A DNA stretch of 64,000 bases from Anabaena sp. UHCC 0187 (GCF_009712035.1 NZ_VILB01000013.1:185555-249554), one strand, 5' to 3'. Shown: positions 38,433 to 48,737, counted from the stretch's first letter. Numbers and translations are program-made. The notes: generated by a model from the sequence alone, not told the origin.

Positions 38433-39044
38433 TTAGTTGTTAATGAATTTCTCAAAAACCTCACCAAAATCCTTACGCATATAAGTTTCATGGGCATACT
38501 TTAACCAATTAAAAGTATATTGGTTAATTGCTTTAAATTGCTCTTCTGAAGTAGAGGCAGTAGTACAACGACTAACTGTATTAGATGCTGTAGTTAAACT
38601 AGTTTGAGCATATTGATAGTAAAGAGCATTTTCTCGTTGAATAGATGAAATTTTCAGTAAAGCTTTGTACAAGTCTTTTAAAGCAACAATATGAACTTTT
38701 GCCACATCAATAGAATAGGATTGTTCACCCATATTTAACTTGATTTCAATATCCATATCTATTGTTCCTGCAGTTTCTAGTTTCACATCTTTAATCAGAT
38801 GATGACTATAGGTAAACCGTTTAAGTAAGCGTTTTTTACTAACCGCAGAAGTTCCATCTAAATGAATCAACGCTAAATTAGTAAAACAGTATTCATCAGT
38901 TTTTGACTTGATCAAAAAATAAATTTTTTCACCTTCTTCATGAATCACATAATCATCACTGTCAACTTTATGAAAATCTTCGGGTTTGATGACAGCACCA
39001 ATATCACTCAAACCTAACGCATCCATCGCCATATTTTTGAACAT
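38433..39044 (-). CDS. PH domain protein (YvbH-like)
   Basis: The first 125 residues look like a bacterial pleckstrin-homology domain: IHEEGEKIYFLIKSKTDEY, FTNLALIHLDGTSAVSKKRL, TYSHHLIKDVKLETAGTIDM and DIEIKLNMGEQSYSIDVAK are alternating strands. The C-terminal 75 residues are helical and resemble the oligomerisation region of YvbH-type proteins. It has no signal peptide. The function is unknown. The start MFKNMAMDALG is followed by AT-rich sequence upstream and divergent PfkB. The assignment rests on fold-like pattern rather than a strict motif. Confidence 0.62.
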   Translation of the reverse strand: MFKNMAMDALGLSDIGAVIKPEDFHKVDSDDYVIHEEGEKIYFLIKSKTDEYCFTNLALIHLDGTSAVSKKRLLKRFTYSHHLIKDVKLETAGTIDMDIEIKLNMGEQSYSIDVAKVHIVALKDLYKALLKISSIQRENALYYQYAQTSLTTASNTVSRCTTASTSEEQFKAINQYTFNWLKYAHETYMRKDFGEVFEKFINN

Positions 39045-39240
39045 GATTTTTGGCTCTCTACAAAAAAGGATTTTTATTATGGTCGTGTTAATTATATATC
39101 AGTAATATTTAATTTGTGAATTTACTTAACAGTATTTTACTAAAATTTGCATTCAATCATAAAAATCATAATTATGGGTAGTTAAATTCATAAATTTCCC
39201 TATAATTTACTTAATACTTTGAGAAAGTTACCAATTAGCA

Positions 39241-40101
39241 ATGACCCATTCTGCCTTATTTATCGGTTTAATTACCTTAGATTTAATTTATCTAGCGGAC
39301 TCTCCCCCCGAAAATAATCAAAAGCTAGTTGCTAATGACTATACCATAGCAGCAGGTGGCCCAGCAACAAACGCTGCTGTCACTTTCAGTCATTTAGGAA
39401 ATCAAGCTACAGTCTTAGCTGTACTGGGTTCTCACCCTATGACGCAGCTAATTTCTACCGACTTAGAAAATTATCAAGTCGCAATGATTGACTTAGACTT
39501 TAATAAGGATACACCACCACCTGTCTCTTCGATTATCGTCACTCAATCTACTGGAGAAAGAGCGGTAATTTCTATTAATGCAATTAAAACTCAGGCAAAT
39601 ATTACTTCTATCCCACCAAATATTTTAGATTTAGAAAATATTGACATTGTCTTAATTGATGGACATCAAATAGCAGTAAGTAAAGTTATTGCCCAAATAG
39701 CTAAAAACAAAAATATTCCGGTTGTCATTGATGGTGGTAGCTGGAAACCTGGATTTATAGAGATATTACCTTTTGTAGATTATGCCATTTGTTCGGCTAA
39801 TTTTTATCCTCCTAATTGCCACAATCAAGAAGATGTTTTTGCCTATTTGCAAAACTTTAATATTCCTCACATTGCCATTACCCAAGGGGAAAACCCAATC
39901 CTCTACTTAAGTTGTGGGAATAATGGTATTATTAATTTGCCAAAAATACAGCCAGTAGATACACTAGGCGCAGGAGATATTTTTCACGGCGCTTTCTGTC
40001 ACTACATTCTTAGTACAAGTTTTATAGAAGCATTAACACTAGCTGGTAATACTGCTGCTAAAGCTTGTCAGTATTTTGGTACACGCCGTTGGATGAATTA
40101 A
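39241..40101 (+). CDS. PfkB family sugar/nucleoside kinase
   Basis: This ribokinase-like protein phosphorylates a sugar or nucleoside with ATP. The first PfkB motif is GGPATNAAVTFSHLG, and the second is DTLGAGDIFHGAF, where Asp246 is the catalytic base in the anion hole. The 286 residues and the missing extra lid fit a small member of the family. The substrate cannot be told from motifs. It starts at ATG 39241, divergent from the PH-domain gene, and is followed after about 155 bases by a sensor kinase gene on the same strand. Confidence 0.88.
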   Translation: MTHSALFIGLITLDLIYLADSPPENNQKLVANDYTIAAGGPATNAAVTFSHLGNQATVLAVLGSHPMTQLISTDLENYQVAMIDLDFNKDTPPPVSSIIVTQSTGERAVISINAIKTQANITSIPPNILDLENIDIVLIDGHQIAVSKVIAQIAKNKNIPVVIDGGSWKPGFIEILPFVDYAICSANFYPPNCHNQEDVFAYLQNFNIPHIAITQGENPILYLSCGNNGIINLPKIQPVDTLGAGDIFHGAFCHYILSTSFIEALTLAGNTAAKACQYFGTRRWMN

Positions 40102-40257
40102 AATTTGTAGAATACTAAATTTCACTGAATTTTAAGCCTACTTAACAGAGAATTTATTACCTGTATTCACCTTAATTTTAGCCATCTTAATATCTATTTG
40201 CATTTGTTTAAAACAGCTAATACCTAATAATTCAAACCCCATTAATAATGACCGATT

Positions 40258-42531
40258 ATGTCAATTTATGCTTATCCACGATTGGATTTATTTAACTTTC
40301 GTCAAGTCACTTGGTGGAAACAGCTAGTAGTGGCGATCGCTTACTATATCACAGCCGAATTATCTTATACCTTGACCACATACCCCTCTACAGGATCAAC
40401 CCCTATTTGGATTCCCGGAGGCATTGCTGTCGGACTGATCACTATCTGGGGTTATCCGCTATGGTTAGGAGTGATGATTGGGGTATTTATTACTGAGTTG
40501 ACAACATATCACGGATGGGCAAACTTTTCCAGTCTAATATTGACTATCTCTATTGTTGTCATTGCCACAGTCGGAAAGCTTTTATCTGTCTATTGGACTG
40601 AATATTTGGTTGGTAATCGCTACTTTTTGCACCGTGCTAAAGATACTACCCAATTTATCATTTATGGCTGTTTTCTTAGTCATTTACCTGTAGCAATTTT
40701 CTGTCCATTGCTATTATGTATCTTTGGCAAAGCTCCCTGGTCACTATATTTTAATATAGCCATATCTTGGTGGTTGGGTGATGCCTTTGGAATTCTCATT
40801 CTTGCCTCTTTAATCGTCGCTTGGAACAAAAATATTATTTCATTCACTCACTTAATAAAACATCGTTGGCTAGAAGTAACTATTATCTTATTTTTAACAT
40901 TAGCTGTTAGTAATATTATTTCCAAAGGTAACAATGTAGAATATTTTCTAGTTCCTCTTTTGCTATGGGCAACCTTTAGATTTAAAGAACTAGGTGCAAC
41001 CCTTTTAATGGTCATCATTACTGTAATTGTGGCAATCTGCACAGTTAAGGGGCATAGTTCATTTGTCCATAATTCTATTCAAATTTCTTTACTATTATTG
41101 CAGTCTTTTATTGCCTGTATTGGCATGACAACCTTAATCTTAAATGCGGTTTTAAATGAAAATAATCAAGTAAAGAACGATTTGCAGATAGCCAATACTA
41201 CCCTAGTAAATCAAAATCTGAAATTACAAGAACTCAATCAACTAAAAGATGCCGAACGTAAAAAAGCAGAGAAAGTTCTCAATGATTACAATGAAGCTTT
41301 AGAAAAACAGTTTACTCTATCTCAAGCGAAGGAAGTAGCAGAAACTGCAACTCAAGCTAAAAGTGAATTTTTAGCAAATATGAGCCACGAAATCCGCACA
41401 CCTATGAATGGCGTAATTGGTATGGCTCAACTCCTTGCCATGACAAATCTTTCAGAAGAACAACAAGATTTAGTAGATACGATTCGAGATAGTAGTGATG
41501 CTCTTTTGCGAATTATTAATGATATTCTTGATTTCTCAAAAATTGAATCGGGAAATTTGCAACTAGAAAACAATTCCTTGGTTTTGAAAAATATCATCAA
41601 ATCTGTGTGCAATCTTCTTGCTCAAGCAGCAGCTAATAAAAATATTCACCTTGAATATTCAATTCACCCAGATATTCCCACTCATATTTTAGGAGATGAT
41701 TCTCGTCTTCGCCAAATCTTACTAAATCTGATCGGCAATGCTATTAAGTTTACCGATAAAGGCCGTGTTTATATCTCAGTTGTAGCCAAGAAAATACAGA
41801 ATAATGAAGAATTAAAATTAATGATCTCTATTCAAGATACAGGAATTGGTATTGATGAAAATCACTTAAATAAATTATTTCAACCTTTTACCCAAGCGGA
41901 TGCTTCTATTAGTCGCAAATATGGCGGTACAGGTTTGGGATTAGCAATTAGTAATAGCTTAGTGGCTTTAATGGGGGGGACAATTTGGGTAGAAAGTCGC
42001 GGACATATTGGGGGTAATCCTCCTTTTAATTGGACTGTCAAAACTAAAAATGATCATCCCCAAGGTTCAATCTTTAATTTTACATTTATTGCTAAAGAAG
42101 TTTTAGTTTGTGACTTAATATCAGCAGATACTTCCGTGCCATCTCCAGAAGAAAATATCTTGCCCATATCTTCCATAAAAATTCTCTTAGCAGAAGATAA
42201 CAAAGTTAACCAAAAAGTTGTCCTTTTTTCTCTGAAAAGACTTGGTTATACTGCTGATGTTGCCAATAATGGTGTAGAGGTATTAGAAATACTAGAAAAA
42301 CAATCCTATAATGTGATTTTAATGGATATGCAGATGCCAGAAATGGACGGAATTACGGCAACTCGGATGATTCGTCAATCGTCAAAACCTCAACCTTGGA
42401 TTATTGCTATCACTGCTAACGTCTTAGAAAAAGATCGTCTTGCTTGCTTTGATGCGGGGATGAATGACTTTATTACTAAGCCAATTCAAATAGAAGAACT
42501 TACCAAGTCCATAAAAAAATCAAAAATCTAA
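40258..42531 (+). CDS. MASE1 hybrid sensor histidine kinase
   Basis: The first 300 residues are a MASE1-type integral membrane sensor of eight or so helices (for example [20 protein letters not shown]). A coiled coil ([19 protein letters not shown]) leads into the HisKA domain with His377 in [15 protein letters not shown], the HATPase domain ([36 protein letters not shown]), and a C-terminal receiver whose phosphoacceptor is Asp690 ([13 protein letters not shown]) with Lys in FITKP. No Hpt domain is present, so a phosphorelay would continue through a separate Hpt protein. The signal is unknown. It ends about 50 bases before the cysQ-like gene. Confidence 0.93.
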   Translation: MSIYAYPRLDLFNFRQVTWWKQLVVAIAYYITAELSYTLTTYPSTGSTPIWIPGGIAVGLITIWGYPLWLGVMIGVFITELTTYHGWANFSSLILTISIVVIATVGKLLSVYWTEYLVGNRYFLHRAKDTTQFIIYGCFLSHLPVAIFCPLLLCIFGKAPWSLYFNIAISWWLGDAFGILILASLIVAWNKNIISFTHLIKHRWLEVTIILFLTLAVSNIISKGNNVEYFLVPLLLWATFRFKELGATLLMVIITVIVAICTVKGHSSFVHNSIQISLLLLQSFIACIGMTTLILNAVLNENNQVKNDLQIANTTLVNQNLKLQELNQLKDAERKKAEKVLNDYNEALEKQFTLSQAKEVAETATQAKSEFLANMSHEIRTPMNGVIGMAQLLAMTNLSEEQQDLVDTIRDSSDALLRIINDILDFSKIESGNLQLENNSLVLKNIIKSVCNLLAQAAANKNIHLEYSIHPDIPTHILGDDSRLRQILLNLIGNAIKFTDKGRVYISVVAKKIQNNEELKLMISIQDTGIGIDENHLNKLFQPFTQADASISRKYGGTGLGLAISNSLVALMGGTIWVESRGHIGGNPPFNWTVKTKNDHPQGSIFNFTFIAKEVLVCDLISADTSVPSPEENILPISSIKILLAEDNKVNQKVVLFSLKRLGYTADVANNGVEVLEILEKQSYNVILMDMQMPEMDGITATRMIRQSSKPQPWIIAITANVLEKDRLACFDAGMNDFITKPIQIEELTKSIKKSKI

Positions 42532-42584
42532 ATTTTACTGTTTAATTTTGTCATATCCATCCAAATTTCTCATTAGTCGAATTT

Positions 42585-43439
42585 ATGAAACACTTACCAG
42601 AAATATTAACAATTGCGCGAGAAGTTGGTTGGGGTGCAGCCAGTCTACTCAGTTCTTATTATCACGGTACTGCCGCCGCACCAAATTTAGATATCAAGTA
42701 TAAGGACAATGAACCCATTACAGTTGCAGATTTAGCTGTAAGTGAATATATCTTGTCACAGCTACAAGCAGCGTTGGGCAATCAAGACTTTGGTTATATC
42801 AGCGAAGAAACTTATAAATCTCAACAGGGAAAAAATCCCTCTGAATGGGTATGGATCATTGATCCTATAGATGGGACAAGAGACTTTATCAACAAAACTG
42901 GAGAATATGCCATTCACATTGCCTTAGTACAAGGAACACAGACAATGTTAGCCGTGGTGGCAGTTCCAGAAACACAAAAATTATATTATGCGACAAGAGG
43001 CAATGGAACTTTTGTGGAAACTTCTACTGGTTCTGTGCCTGTGCGAGTTAACTCCAATAAAAATATCCAAGATCTAATTTTGGTGGTTAGTCGCTCACAC
43101 CGCAACGATAGGTTAGAATATCTATTACAGCACTTGCCCTGTCAAAATCAAAAAGCAATTGGTAGCGTCGGTTGCAAAATTGCGGCGATAGTTGAACAGC
43201 AAGCAGATGTTTATATTTCCCTGTCTGGTAAATCCGCACCTAAAGATTGGGATATGGCTGCTCCCGAACTAATTCTGACGGAAGCAGGTGGCAAATTTAC
43301 TCATTTTGACTGCACGCCATTAAAATACAACACCGGCGACATTCATCAATGGGGAGAGTTACTCGCAAGTAATTATCAGAATCATGAGTTACTGTGTCAA
43401 GAAGCACAAAGCATTCTTGCCCAGTTTACTTCCCACTAA
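42585..43439 (+). CDS. cysQ: Inositol monophosphatase family protein, probably 3'(2'),5'-bisphosphate nucleotidase
   Basis: CysQ-type enzymes remove the 3' phosphate of PAP, the by-product of sulfate reduction, and some members act on inositol phosphates. The metal-binding motifs are EPITVADLAVSEYI, YISEETY, WIIDPIDGTRDFIN (Asp93 and Asp96) and the second-site DWDMAAPELILTEAGG (Asp223). The length of 284 is typical. The substrate, PAP or inositol phosphate, cannot be decided from motifs; the DGTRDF wording favours the CysQ side. The gene follows the sensor kinase by about 50 bases. Confidence 0.85.
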   Translation: MKHLPEILTIAREVGWGAASLLSSYYHGTAAAPNLDIKYKDNEPITVADLAVSEYILSQLQAALGNQDFGYISEETYKSQQGKNPSEWVWIIDPIDGTRDFINKTGEYAIHIALVQGTQTMLAVVAVPETQKLYYATRGNGTFVETSTGSVPVRVNSNKNIQDLILVVSRSHRNDRLEYLLQHLPCQNQKAIGSVGCKIAAIVEQQADVYISLSGKSAPKDWDMAAPELILTEAGGKFTHFDCTPLKYNTGDIHQWGELLASNYQNHELLCQEAQSILAQFTSH

Positions 43440-43643
43440 AACGGTATTGAGCAGGGAGATTCCCCTCGCAATGCTTAGGTTTTTATTGGGAAATTTTGCC
43501 TATTATGGGTTAATATTCTCATGTGATGCTATACTTGGGGATATAAAGATTATTTTCGGTTGAGTAAGTCGTTTTAAGATTTTTTTAAATACGTCCCTCC
43601 GAATCTAACTCTCTACACTCTCTGATTTGGGAGACCCTCTTCT
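43440..43643 (+). promoter_or_regulatory. Leader and promoter region of the RRM gene
   Basis: A candidate -10 hexamer TATACT (43530-43535) is followed by about 105 bases of T-rich leader ending in GGGAGACCC before the ATG. In Anabaena the rbp genes of this type have 5' regions that mediate cold-shock control; the same here is an inference. Confidence 0.4.
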
Positions 43644-43967
43644 ATGTCGATTTACGTTGGTAATTTGTCCTATCAGGTAACAGAAGCAGACCTGAAACAG
43701 GCTTTTGCAGAGTACGGAACAGTGGGTCGTGTGCAGCTACCTACAGACCGGGAAACTGGTCGTCCACGGGGGTTTGCCTTTGTGGAAATGGAATCAGAAG
43801 CGGACGAAACCAAAGCCATTGAAGCACTTGATGGTGCTGAATGGATGGGTCGTGATCTGCGCGTAAACAAAGCTAAACCCAAGGAAGACAGAGGTTCTGG
43901 TTCTTCGCGCGGTGGTGGTAGCAGTTGGGGCAATCGCGGTGGCGGTGAAGATCGCAACCGTTATTAA
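43644..43967 (+). CDS. RNA-binding protein with a single RRM
   Basis: The 107-residue protein is a typical cyanobacterial glycine-rich RRM protein. RNP2 is IYVGNL and RNP1 is RGFAFVEM, in the order beta-alpha-beta. The C-terminal 25 residues are Gly/Ser/Arg-rich (GSSRGGGSSWGNRGGG). Related proteins accumulate in the cold and bind mRNA, including those for photosystem proteins, which are then targeted near the thylakoid. The adjacent rpsU gene is a known arrangement (rbp-rpsU). The leader upstream is described separately. Which member of the rbpA-G set this is cannot be fixed here. Confidence 0.95.
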   Translation: MSIYVGNLSYQVTEADLKQAFAEYGTVGRVQLPTDRETGRPRGFAFVEMESEADETKAIEALDGAEWMGRDLRVNKAKPKEDRGSGSSRGGGSSWGNRGGGEDRNRY

Positions 43968-43998
43968 GTCTGTTTAAAAAAATTAACATCTAGAGTAT

Positions 43999-44032
43999 CC
44001 AGCAGATACAGCCCCAGGTGAAATGCTGCTGG
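43999..44032 (+). terminator. Hairpin between the RRM gene and rpsU
   Basis: CCAGCAG and CTGCTGG form a seven-base stem around a 20-base loop, followed by AATGTTTTATTTTT. It could terminate part of the transcripts from the RRM gene, leaving read-through to rpsU. Confidence 0.55.
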
Positions 44033-44089
44033 AATGTTTTATTTTTGCTCTAGTTCTCAAATATTGATTCAAAATACGGAGGAATACGA

Positions 44090-44287
44090 ATGACACAAGT
44101 GGTTTTGGGCGAAAATGAAGGTATTGAATCAGCACTGCGAAGATTTAAGCGGGAAGTTTCCAAGGCGGGAATTTTCCAAGATATGCGGAAAAAGCGTCAC
44201 TTTGAGACACCTTTAGAAAAAGAAAAGCGTAAAGCCATCGCTAGACACAAGCAACGTCGTCAACAACGTTCTCGCTTCAAAAGATAA
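44090..44287 (+). CDS. rpsU: 30S ribosomal protein S21
   Basis: S21 binds the 30S platform near the anti-Shine-Dalgarno end of 16S rRNA and helps initiation. The 65-residue product starts [19 protein letters not shown], with the family's [10 protein letters not shown] and [17 protein letters not shown], and ends in a very basic tail ([13 protein letters not shown]). It follows the RRM gene after 120 bases, with a strong RBS (CGGAGG) before ATG. A clear terminator closes the unit. Confidence 0.97.
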   Translation: MTQVVLGENEGIESALRRFKREVSKAGIFQDMRKKRHFETPLEKEKRKAIARHKQRRQQRSRFKR

Positions 44288-44310
44288 ATTTTAGTCATGT
44301 CGGCTAACAC

Positions 44311-44336
44311 AGGAAATCCTGACAGGATTTCCTTTT
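44311..44336 (+). terminator. Rho-independent terminator of rpsU
   Basis: GGAAATCC and GGATTTCC form a perfect eight-base stem around TGACA, followed directly by TTTT. Confidence 0.9.
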
Positions 44337-44390
44337 AAGTAAAACAGATTACTTAAATAGCAATACCATGAAGTACAATTTATTCAGTGA

Positions 44391-44417
44391 TTAGGGGCGG
44401 GTTGATCCTGCCCCTAA
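44391..44417. repeat. GC-rich inverted repeat after rpsU
   Basis: TTAGGGGC and GCCCCTAA form a perfect stem around GGGTTGATCCT and are followed by GTTGTTTTT on the plus strand. It resembles other GGGGCGGG-type palindromes scattered in this window (51731, 60941) and could serve as a second terminator between the converging units. Confidence 0.55.
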
Positions 44418-44446
44418 GTTGTTTTTACACAATTAATAATTAATTG

Positions 44447-45334
44447 CTAGATTTCAGCTATTGCCCGTTCAATTAAGCGTTTTGCTAAAGTCTGCGTTCC
44501 TGTGTGTTCATAGTAATTTGTAGACACATCTAAGAATGCGGCTACATAGTCCAACTTATCATCAGCAAAGTCGAGAAAGCCTTTGCAATGTCCTAAGACT
44601 GATTGGGCTGTTAAAGCATTAGCTGTAACAATACCATTCATCCAGCCTTTAACTCCATCTAAACTTTCGCCAATAAAGTCAATTTTACCACCAACACCAT
44701 TACCAGGAATTGTATCTTGGATGGTTCTAAAAGTTGGGTTTTGTTGTAACTCTTGGGGGTTCATTTGACTCATCATTGATAACGATTTATCAATAAAATC
44801 AGGTCCGAGAGGAATTAAACCATCAACACAAATTAAAGCCACCATGCGGATCAGTGATTCGCCACCATACTCACCTAAAGCACCAACAAAATCACCAATG
44901 CTGTCCCCAGGAATGCCATTAATTTGACAAAAGGCGACTAATTCAGCAACTATTTTTAAGGTGAGATCAATAGTTTGAGCTTTGTCAGGTTTGGGAGTCA
45001 GAGAGTTTAAAAAACCGAACAGGGGAATTGTTTCCCCAATTTTGTTAGCTAAAGCGGCTGCACCTAAAACTTTATCTGTACCATCAACAGTTTGATACAG
45101 CCAGAGGGCGGTTTGATAGCCTTGAGATTTGTCGTTAAATAGGTAAATGGCTCGTTCGCCAATTTGTTGAATTAAGTCTTCGTCATCTTCACCAGTAACG
45201 GTTTTAATGGTATTCACGAAACCAACAGTATTTTGCCATTCACCAGGAGCAACAAAATCTAAAGCGTTCAACATGGAAACAGTCAAGTTACTGCTAGGAA
45301 GTTCATCAACTAACTGCTGAATTGGTTTATTCAC
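44447..45334 (-). CDS. Hypothetical protein, 295 residues
   Basis: I do not recognise this protein. It is helical and slightly acidic, with recurring short motifs such as LGAAALANKIGETIPLFGFL, INGIPGDSIGDFVGALGEY and DTIPGNGVGGKIDFIGESLD, suggesting a repeated helical hairpin fold. It lacks a signal peptide and transmembrane segment, though parts are moderately hydrophobic. It seems conserved in filamentous cyanobacteria by my reading of its style. The start MNKPIQQLVDELP is preceded by AAGGAGACTTTT, a good ribosome-binding site. It is convergent with rpsU and stands alone. Confidence 0.6.
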   Translation of the reverse strand: MNKPIQQLVDELPSSNLTVSMLNALDFVAPGEWQNTVGFVNTIKTVTGEDDEDLIQQIGERAIYLFNDKSQGYQTALWLYQTVDGTDKVLGAAALANKIGETIPLFGFLNSLTPKPDKAQTIDLTLKIVAELVAFCQINGIPGDSIGDFVGALGEYGGESLIRMVALICVDGLIPLGPDFIDKSLSMMSQMNPQELQQNPTFRTIQDTIPGNGVGGKIDFIGESLDGVKGWMNGIVTANALTAQSVLGHCKGFLDFADDKLDYVAAFLDVSTNYYEHTGTQTLAKRLIERAIAEI

Positions 45335-45567
45335 AAAAGTCTCCTTATCTATGTTTTGTATTAACGTCAGTTACTAGTTAGCAAATAGGTAAAACTTTTC
45401 CCAATTATCAATTACTAATTACTAGTACACAACGGCGTAAATCAACCAACCATTAAAAATTCCTATAAAGCCTATGTAATCTGCTTTTTTAATTTTTAAT
45501 TATTAATTTTTAATTCCGCCCTGCGGTACTAGCCTAAACTAGATAACTAGAAATATGGGTTAGCTAC

Positions 45568-46077
45568 CTATTTCAACTTTGCTAAACCATCAAGATTAAA
45601 CTTCTCTATCCATGCTGCGCGATCGCTGGCTGTGAATAATGGATCTTTAGAAATAACCTTCACTTGGTACTTATTCACCAAAACCGAAGTTTGAGTTTTA
45701 CCAAGTTTTACTGAGGGATAACCGCCTATTTTCTCCGTGCTGTTGGCAAATTTTGATGCTGTTGCTGGTGTGCTACTAGTATCAGAAATAGCCAATTGAG
45801 CAACTACTTTGCCAGCTTTTTTCAAGTTTGCTTCTGAAAAGCCTTTTTTCTCTTGAGTATAGACTCGACTATAGCCGTCTCCGTCACTGGGGAAAAATTG
45901 ATTTAATTTACTACCCTGAGTCGCATTTTTAACTACAGCCTGGCCACTTTTTTGCTTGGTACTTTCCTGTTGTACCTGATCAAAACGACTAGGTGCTTTT
46001 GTAGAACAGGCTGTAGTTAGGATGACAACTGATAGTAATAAAGCAGCTAAAACTCTCGATCCACGATTTTTCACCAT
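45568..46077 (-). CDS. Hypothetical lipoprotein, 169 residues
   Basis: The signal sequence VKNRGSRVLAALLLSVVI ends in the lipobox LTTAC, so Cys24 should carry the lipid anchor. The mature protein is short, with a Ser/Gln/Lys linker and a compact domain (VAQLAISDTSSTPATASKFA, GGYPSVKLGKTQTSVLVN, YQVKVISKDPLFT). I know no function. The start has GGAGAAG upstream. It is on the same strand as the methyltransferase gene, with 140 bases between them. Confidence 0.7.
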   Translation of the reverse strand: MVKNRGSRVLAALLLSVVILTTACSTKAPSRFDQVQQESTKQKSGQAVVKNATQGSKLNQFFPSDGDGYSRVYTQEKKGFSEANLKKAGKVVAQLAISDTSSTPATASKFANSTEKIGGYPSVKLGKTQTSVLVNKYQVKVISKDPLFTASDRAAWIEKFNLDGLAKLK

Positions 46078-46215
46078 TTTTGGCTTCTCCTTGATACTTG
46101 AGCTTGTGACGCAATTATCAACTATTTTGTCACGAACAAACTAGAAAATTTACTTTTAAATAATGATTGGAGGTATTGATAATCACAAATGTTTTGGTAT
46201 TTTTGGATGACAATA

Positions 46216-46863
46216 CTAGGTCAGACGATGGGCTATGACTGCATACAAGGGATCTCCTCCTGGTACTCCCAGCCATTGGAAGAAATTTGGGGCTGTTGAC
46301 TTTGAGCAAATGACTTCTGGAGTTGTGAATCCCGGTACTGAGGTAAAATAACCCTTGACCAATTCTACTCTAAAAGCTTCCGAACCATCTCGCCAAGCTT
46401 GAATGGCTTTTTGGAAAAACATCCGGTTGGAAAAACTGATAATTGCTATGCCACCAGGTTTCAGAATCCGGTGTATTTCTGAAAATATGGCCTCTGGGTA
46501 TTGGATATATTGCACAGAAACACAGTTAATAACAGCATCAAAGTTTTGATCTGGGAAAGGTAACTGGGGATTTGTGTTGATATTTTGGACAAAATAATGA
46601 TTTAATTGAGGGTTTCGGGCTAATTCCTCGGCGTTGAGTCCATGTCCTTCCACATGAGCAAAATCTATATCCTTGGGTAGATGCGACACCCAGCTACTCA
46701 TCATATCAAAAATACGCATATCTGGTTGCAGTCGCTGACGATATAAATCAGTTAACTGTTGAATAAAGCCTTCATCTACATGAGTAACAAAGCGGGGGTA
46801 ATTGTAAAATAATTGATCATCTGAGTCATCTAACTTAATACGTTGATTTGGTTGAAGTAGCAT
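46216..46863 (-). CDS. SAM-dependent methyltransferase
   Basis: The 215-residue protein has a class I methyltransferase fold. Motif I is degraded (RIFDMMSSWVSHLP in place of the usual glycine-rich loop), and an acidic motif II follows in DFAHVEGHGLNAEEL. PFPDQNFDAVINCVSVQYIQ is motif IV, and EIHRILKPGGIAIISFSNRM is the post-motif. It resembles the Methyltransf_11 group. The substrate is unknown. The missing glycines of motif I could weaken SAM binding or reflect a subfamily. It is divergent from the glycosyltransferase gene. Confidence 0.75.
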   Translation of the reverse strand: MLLQPNQRIKLDDSDDQLFYNYPRFVTHVDEGFIQQLTDLYRQRLQPDMRIFDMMSSWVSHLPKDIDFAHVEGHGLNAEELARNPQLNHYFVQNINTNPQLPFPDQNFDAVINCVSVQYIQYPEAIFSEIHRILKPGGIAIISFSNRMFFQKAIQAWRDGSEAFRVELVKGYFTSVPGFTTPEVICSKSTAPNFFQWLGVPGGDPLYAVIAHRLT

Positions 46864-46929
46864 AAACGTCTTATTTGGTAGATTGGATGATTTTGGCTAG
46901 TTTTTTCATTGATGAGTTAGTATTCATAA

Positions 46930-48585
46930 ATGTTTTTTAAATCACCTGTAATTATCACTATTTTACAATTAATTCGACTATTTTGGCAATATCCCTATTG
47001 CAAATTATTGATTTGGCTACTCCCTTTATTGCTATTTACTTCTGGGGAAACCAGTCTCATGGCTCATGATGAAACACTTTATGCTTTGAGAGCCAGAAAA
47101 ATATTTGAAACTGGTGACTGGGTATCTCCTTGGGGCAATGCTCATCATAAAACCCCTGGTTTTTATTGGTTAATTGCTATTTTTTATCAGCTATTTGGTG
47201 TTAGTGATACTACGGCCAGAATGCCTACAATGATTGCTGGTATTTTGAGTATATTTGTTATTTATAAAGTTGGAAAAATTCTCCTATCTCAAAGATTAGC
47301 ATTTCTGGCGATTATTATTTTAAGTGTACAATTTCTCTGGGTACAATATTGTCGTTTAGCCACCCCAGATTTACCAACTATATTATTAGTATTTATCGCA
47401 ATTTTCTCTTTACTAAAATCTGACATTAATCCTCAAAAACGCCATTTTTATGGTTTCATAGTGGGGTTAAGTTTTGGCTTAGGATTTTTGATGAGAAGCT
47501 TGATGATTTTTTTACCAATGATGGCATTATTACCTTATTTAATTATAGATCATCGCCGTCATCGTCATTTAACTAACCCTATGTTGTATTTAGGGTTTTT
47601 AGTTGGTTTAATTCCTAGCTTAATCTGGCTTTATTTTAGTTGGTTGCGTTATGGTAGCGATAGTATTGGGGCTTTATTGGGATTTGTGATTGAACTAGGT
47701 AGTCATGAACAACATCAAAATGGCATTCTATTTTATCTGTGGAATCTACCTTTAAAATCTTTCCCTTGGTTCTTTTTCAGTTTATTAGGTTTAGGATTAG
47801 TAATTCGTCGTTCAACTTCTAACTATCCATTAATATTAATCGGGTTTCCCATTATCTTATTTGCTGAATTGAGTCTATTTTCTACGCGTTTATCTCATTA
47901 TAGTCTTTGCATTTATCCATTTATCGCTTTTTTAGCTGCGGTGGGTTTAGATTGGTTAGGAAAAATTTATCAAAAAGGATTTGCAGATCAATCTTTATCG
48001 CGTCAAATTGTCTATTTACCCAGAAATATTAGTTATGCTTGGGGGATATTAGGCATAATTTTAGTTTTAGCAGGAATAGGTATTTTAGTTTGGGGTGAGG
48101 TAGATATTCACAAATATGCAACTTTAATCATATTTTCTGGTTTTGGTAGCTTGATTGTGCCATTAATTTGGATAGGTAATTTTCATTATCACCACAAGTT
48201 TCTTACTTCTGGTTATTGGCTAGGTGGGTTATTAATTAGCTGTTGGTTATCTGTAGCTACAGCAGGTGGTTTAGGTTTATTAGGTGATTTTAACCCAAAA
48301 TTTAGAGTATTTTATCAACAAAAATCAATTACAGAAATTTTACAGAATCATCCTATTAATTTTGTCAAAGGAACAGGGTTTAATGATAAAGAATCTCTGT
48401 TAATTGACTTTTATACTCCTCAATATGGTAAAAGTGTGGATTCAGTTTCTCAGTTACCTGTTTTTAGTTATGCTTGGATTTATCAACAAAGTTCTGTTGG
48501 TTTACCAATCCATTATCGGGTTATTGGTAGTTTTCAGGATTATCAATTAATTCAGGTTTTATCTAGAAATAATTCTGATATGTGA
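46930..48585 (+). CDS. ArnT-like family 39 glycosyltransferase
   Basis: This integral membrane protein of 551 residues, with about eleven hydrophobic segments, belongs to the PMT/ArnT (GT39) superfamily, which transfers sugars from polyprenyl carriers at the membrane's outer face. The first loop carries the acidic signature MAHDETLYALRARKIFETGD and HHKTPGFYWL. A second signature, YCRLATPDLP, follows. Some members modify lipid A or glycolipids; the acceptor here is unknown. It starts at ATG 46930 with only weak Shine-Dalgarno sequence. It is divergent from the methyltransferase gene. Confidence 0.85.
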   Translation: MFFKSPVIITILQLIRLFWQYPYCKLLIWLLPLLLFTSGETSLMAHDETLYALRARKIFETGDWVSPWGNAHHKTPGFYWLIAIFYQLFGVSDTTARMPTMIAGILSIFVIYKVGKILLSQRLAFLAIIILSVQFLWVQYCRLATPDLPTILLVFIAIFSLLKSDINPQKRHFYGFIVGLSFGLGFLMRSLMIFLPMMALLPYLIIDHRRHRHLTNPMLYLGFLVGLIPSLIWLYFSWLRYGSDSIGALLGFVIELGSHEQHQNGILFYLWNLPLKSFPWFFFSLLGLGLVIRRSTSNYPLILIGFPIILFAELSLFSTRLSHYSLCIYPFIAFLAAVGLDWLGKIYQKGFADQSLSRQIVYLPRNISYAWGILGIILVLAGIGILVWGEVDIHKYATLIIFSGFGSLIVPLIWIGNFHYHHKFLTSGYWLGGLLISCWLSVATAGGLGLLGDFNPKFRVFYQQKSITEILQNHPINFVKGTGFNDKESLLIDFYTPQYGKSVDSVSQLPVFSYAWIYQQSSVGLPIHYRVIGSFQDYQLIQVLSRNNSDM

Positions 48586-48653
48586 ATATACAGCAGATTG
48601 CATATCAATGAGGTACAGAATCTAAATTTAAAGCCATACACCAAGCCAGTTTT

Positions 48654-48674
48654 ACTCCTGACTCCTGACTCCTG
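48654..48674. repeat. Heptamer tandem repeat ACTCCTG
   Basis: Three copies of ACTCCTG lie in the gap after the glycosyltransferase gene. The same unit occurs in reverse complement near 57931. Short heptanucleotide repeats are typical between genes of filamentous cyanobacteria. Confidence 0.85.
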
Positions 48675-48737
48675 AATTCTGATGTAATGAGGTTTATGTT
48701 AAAATATAGGTATATTCTCAACTATTGTAATTTCTCC

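Noticed and set aside
43673-43957. 94-codon minus-strand frame across the RRM gene
   Set aside because: It is a shadow of the glycine-rich codons of the real gene on the plus strand.
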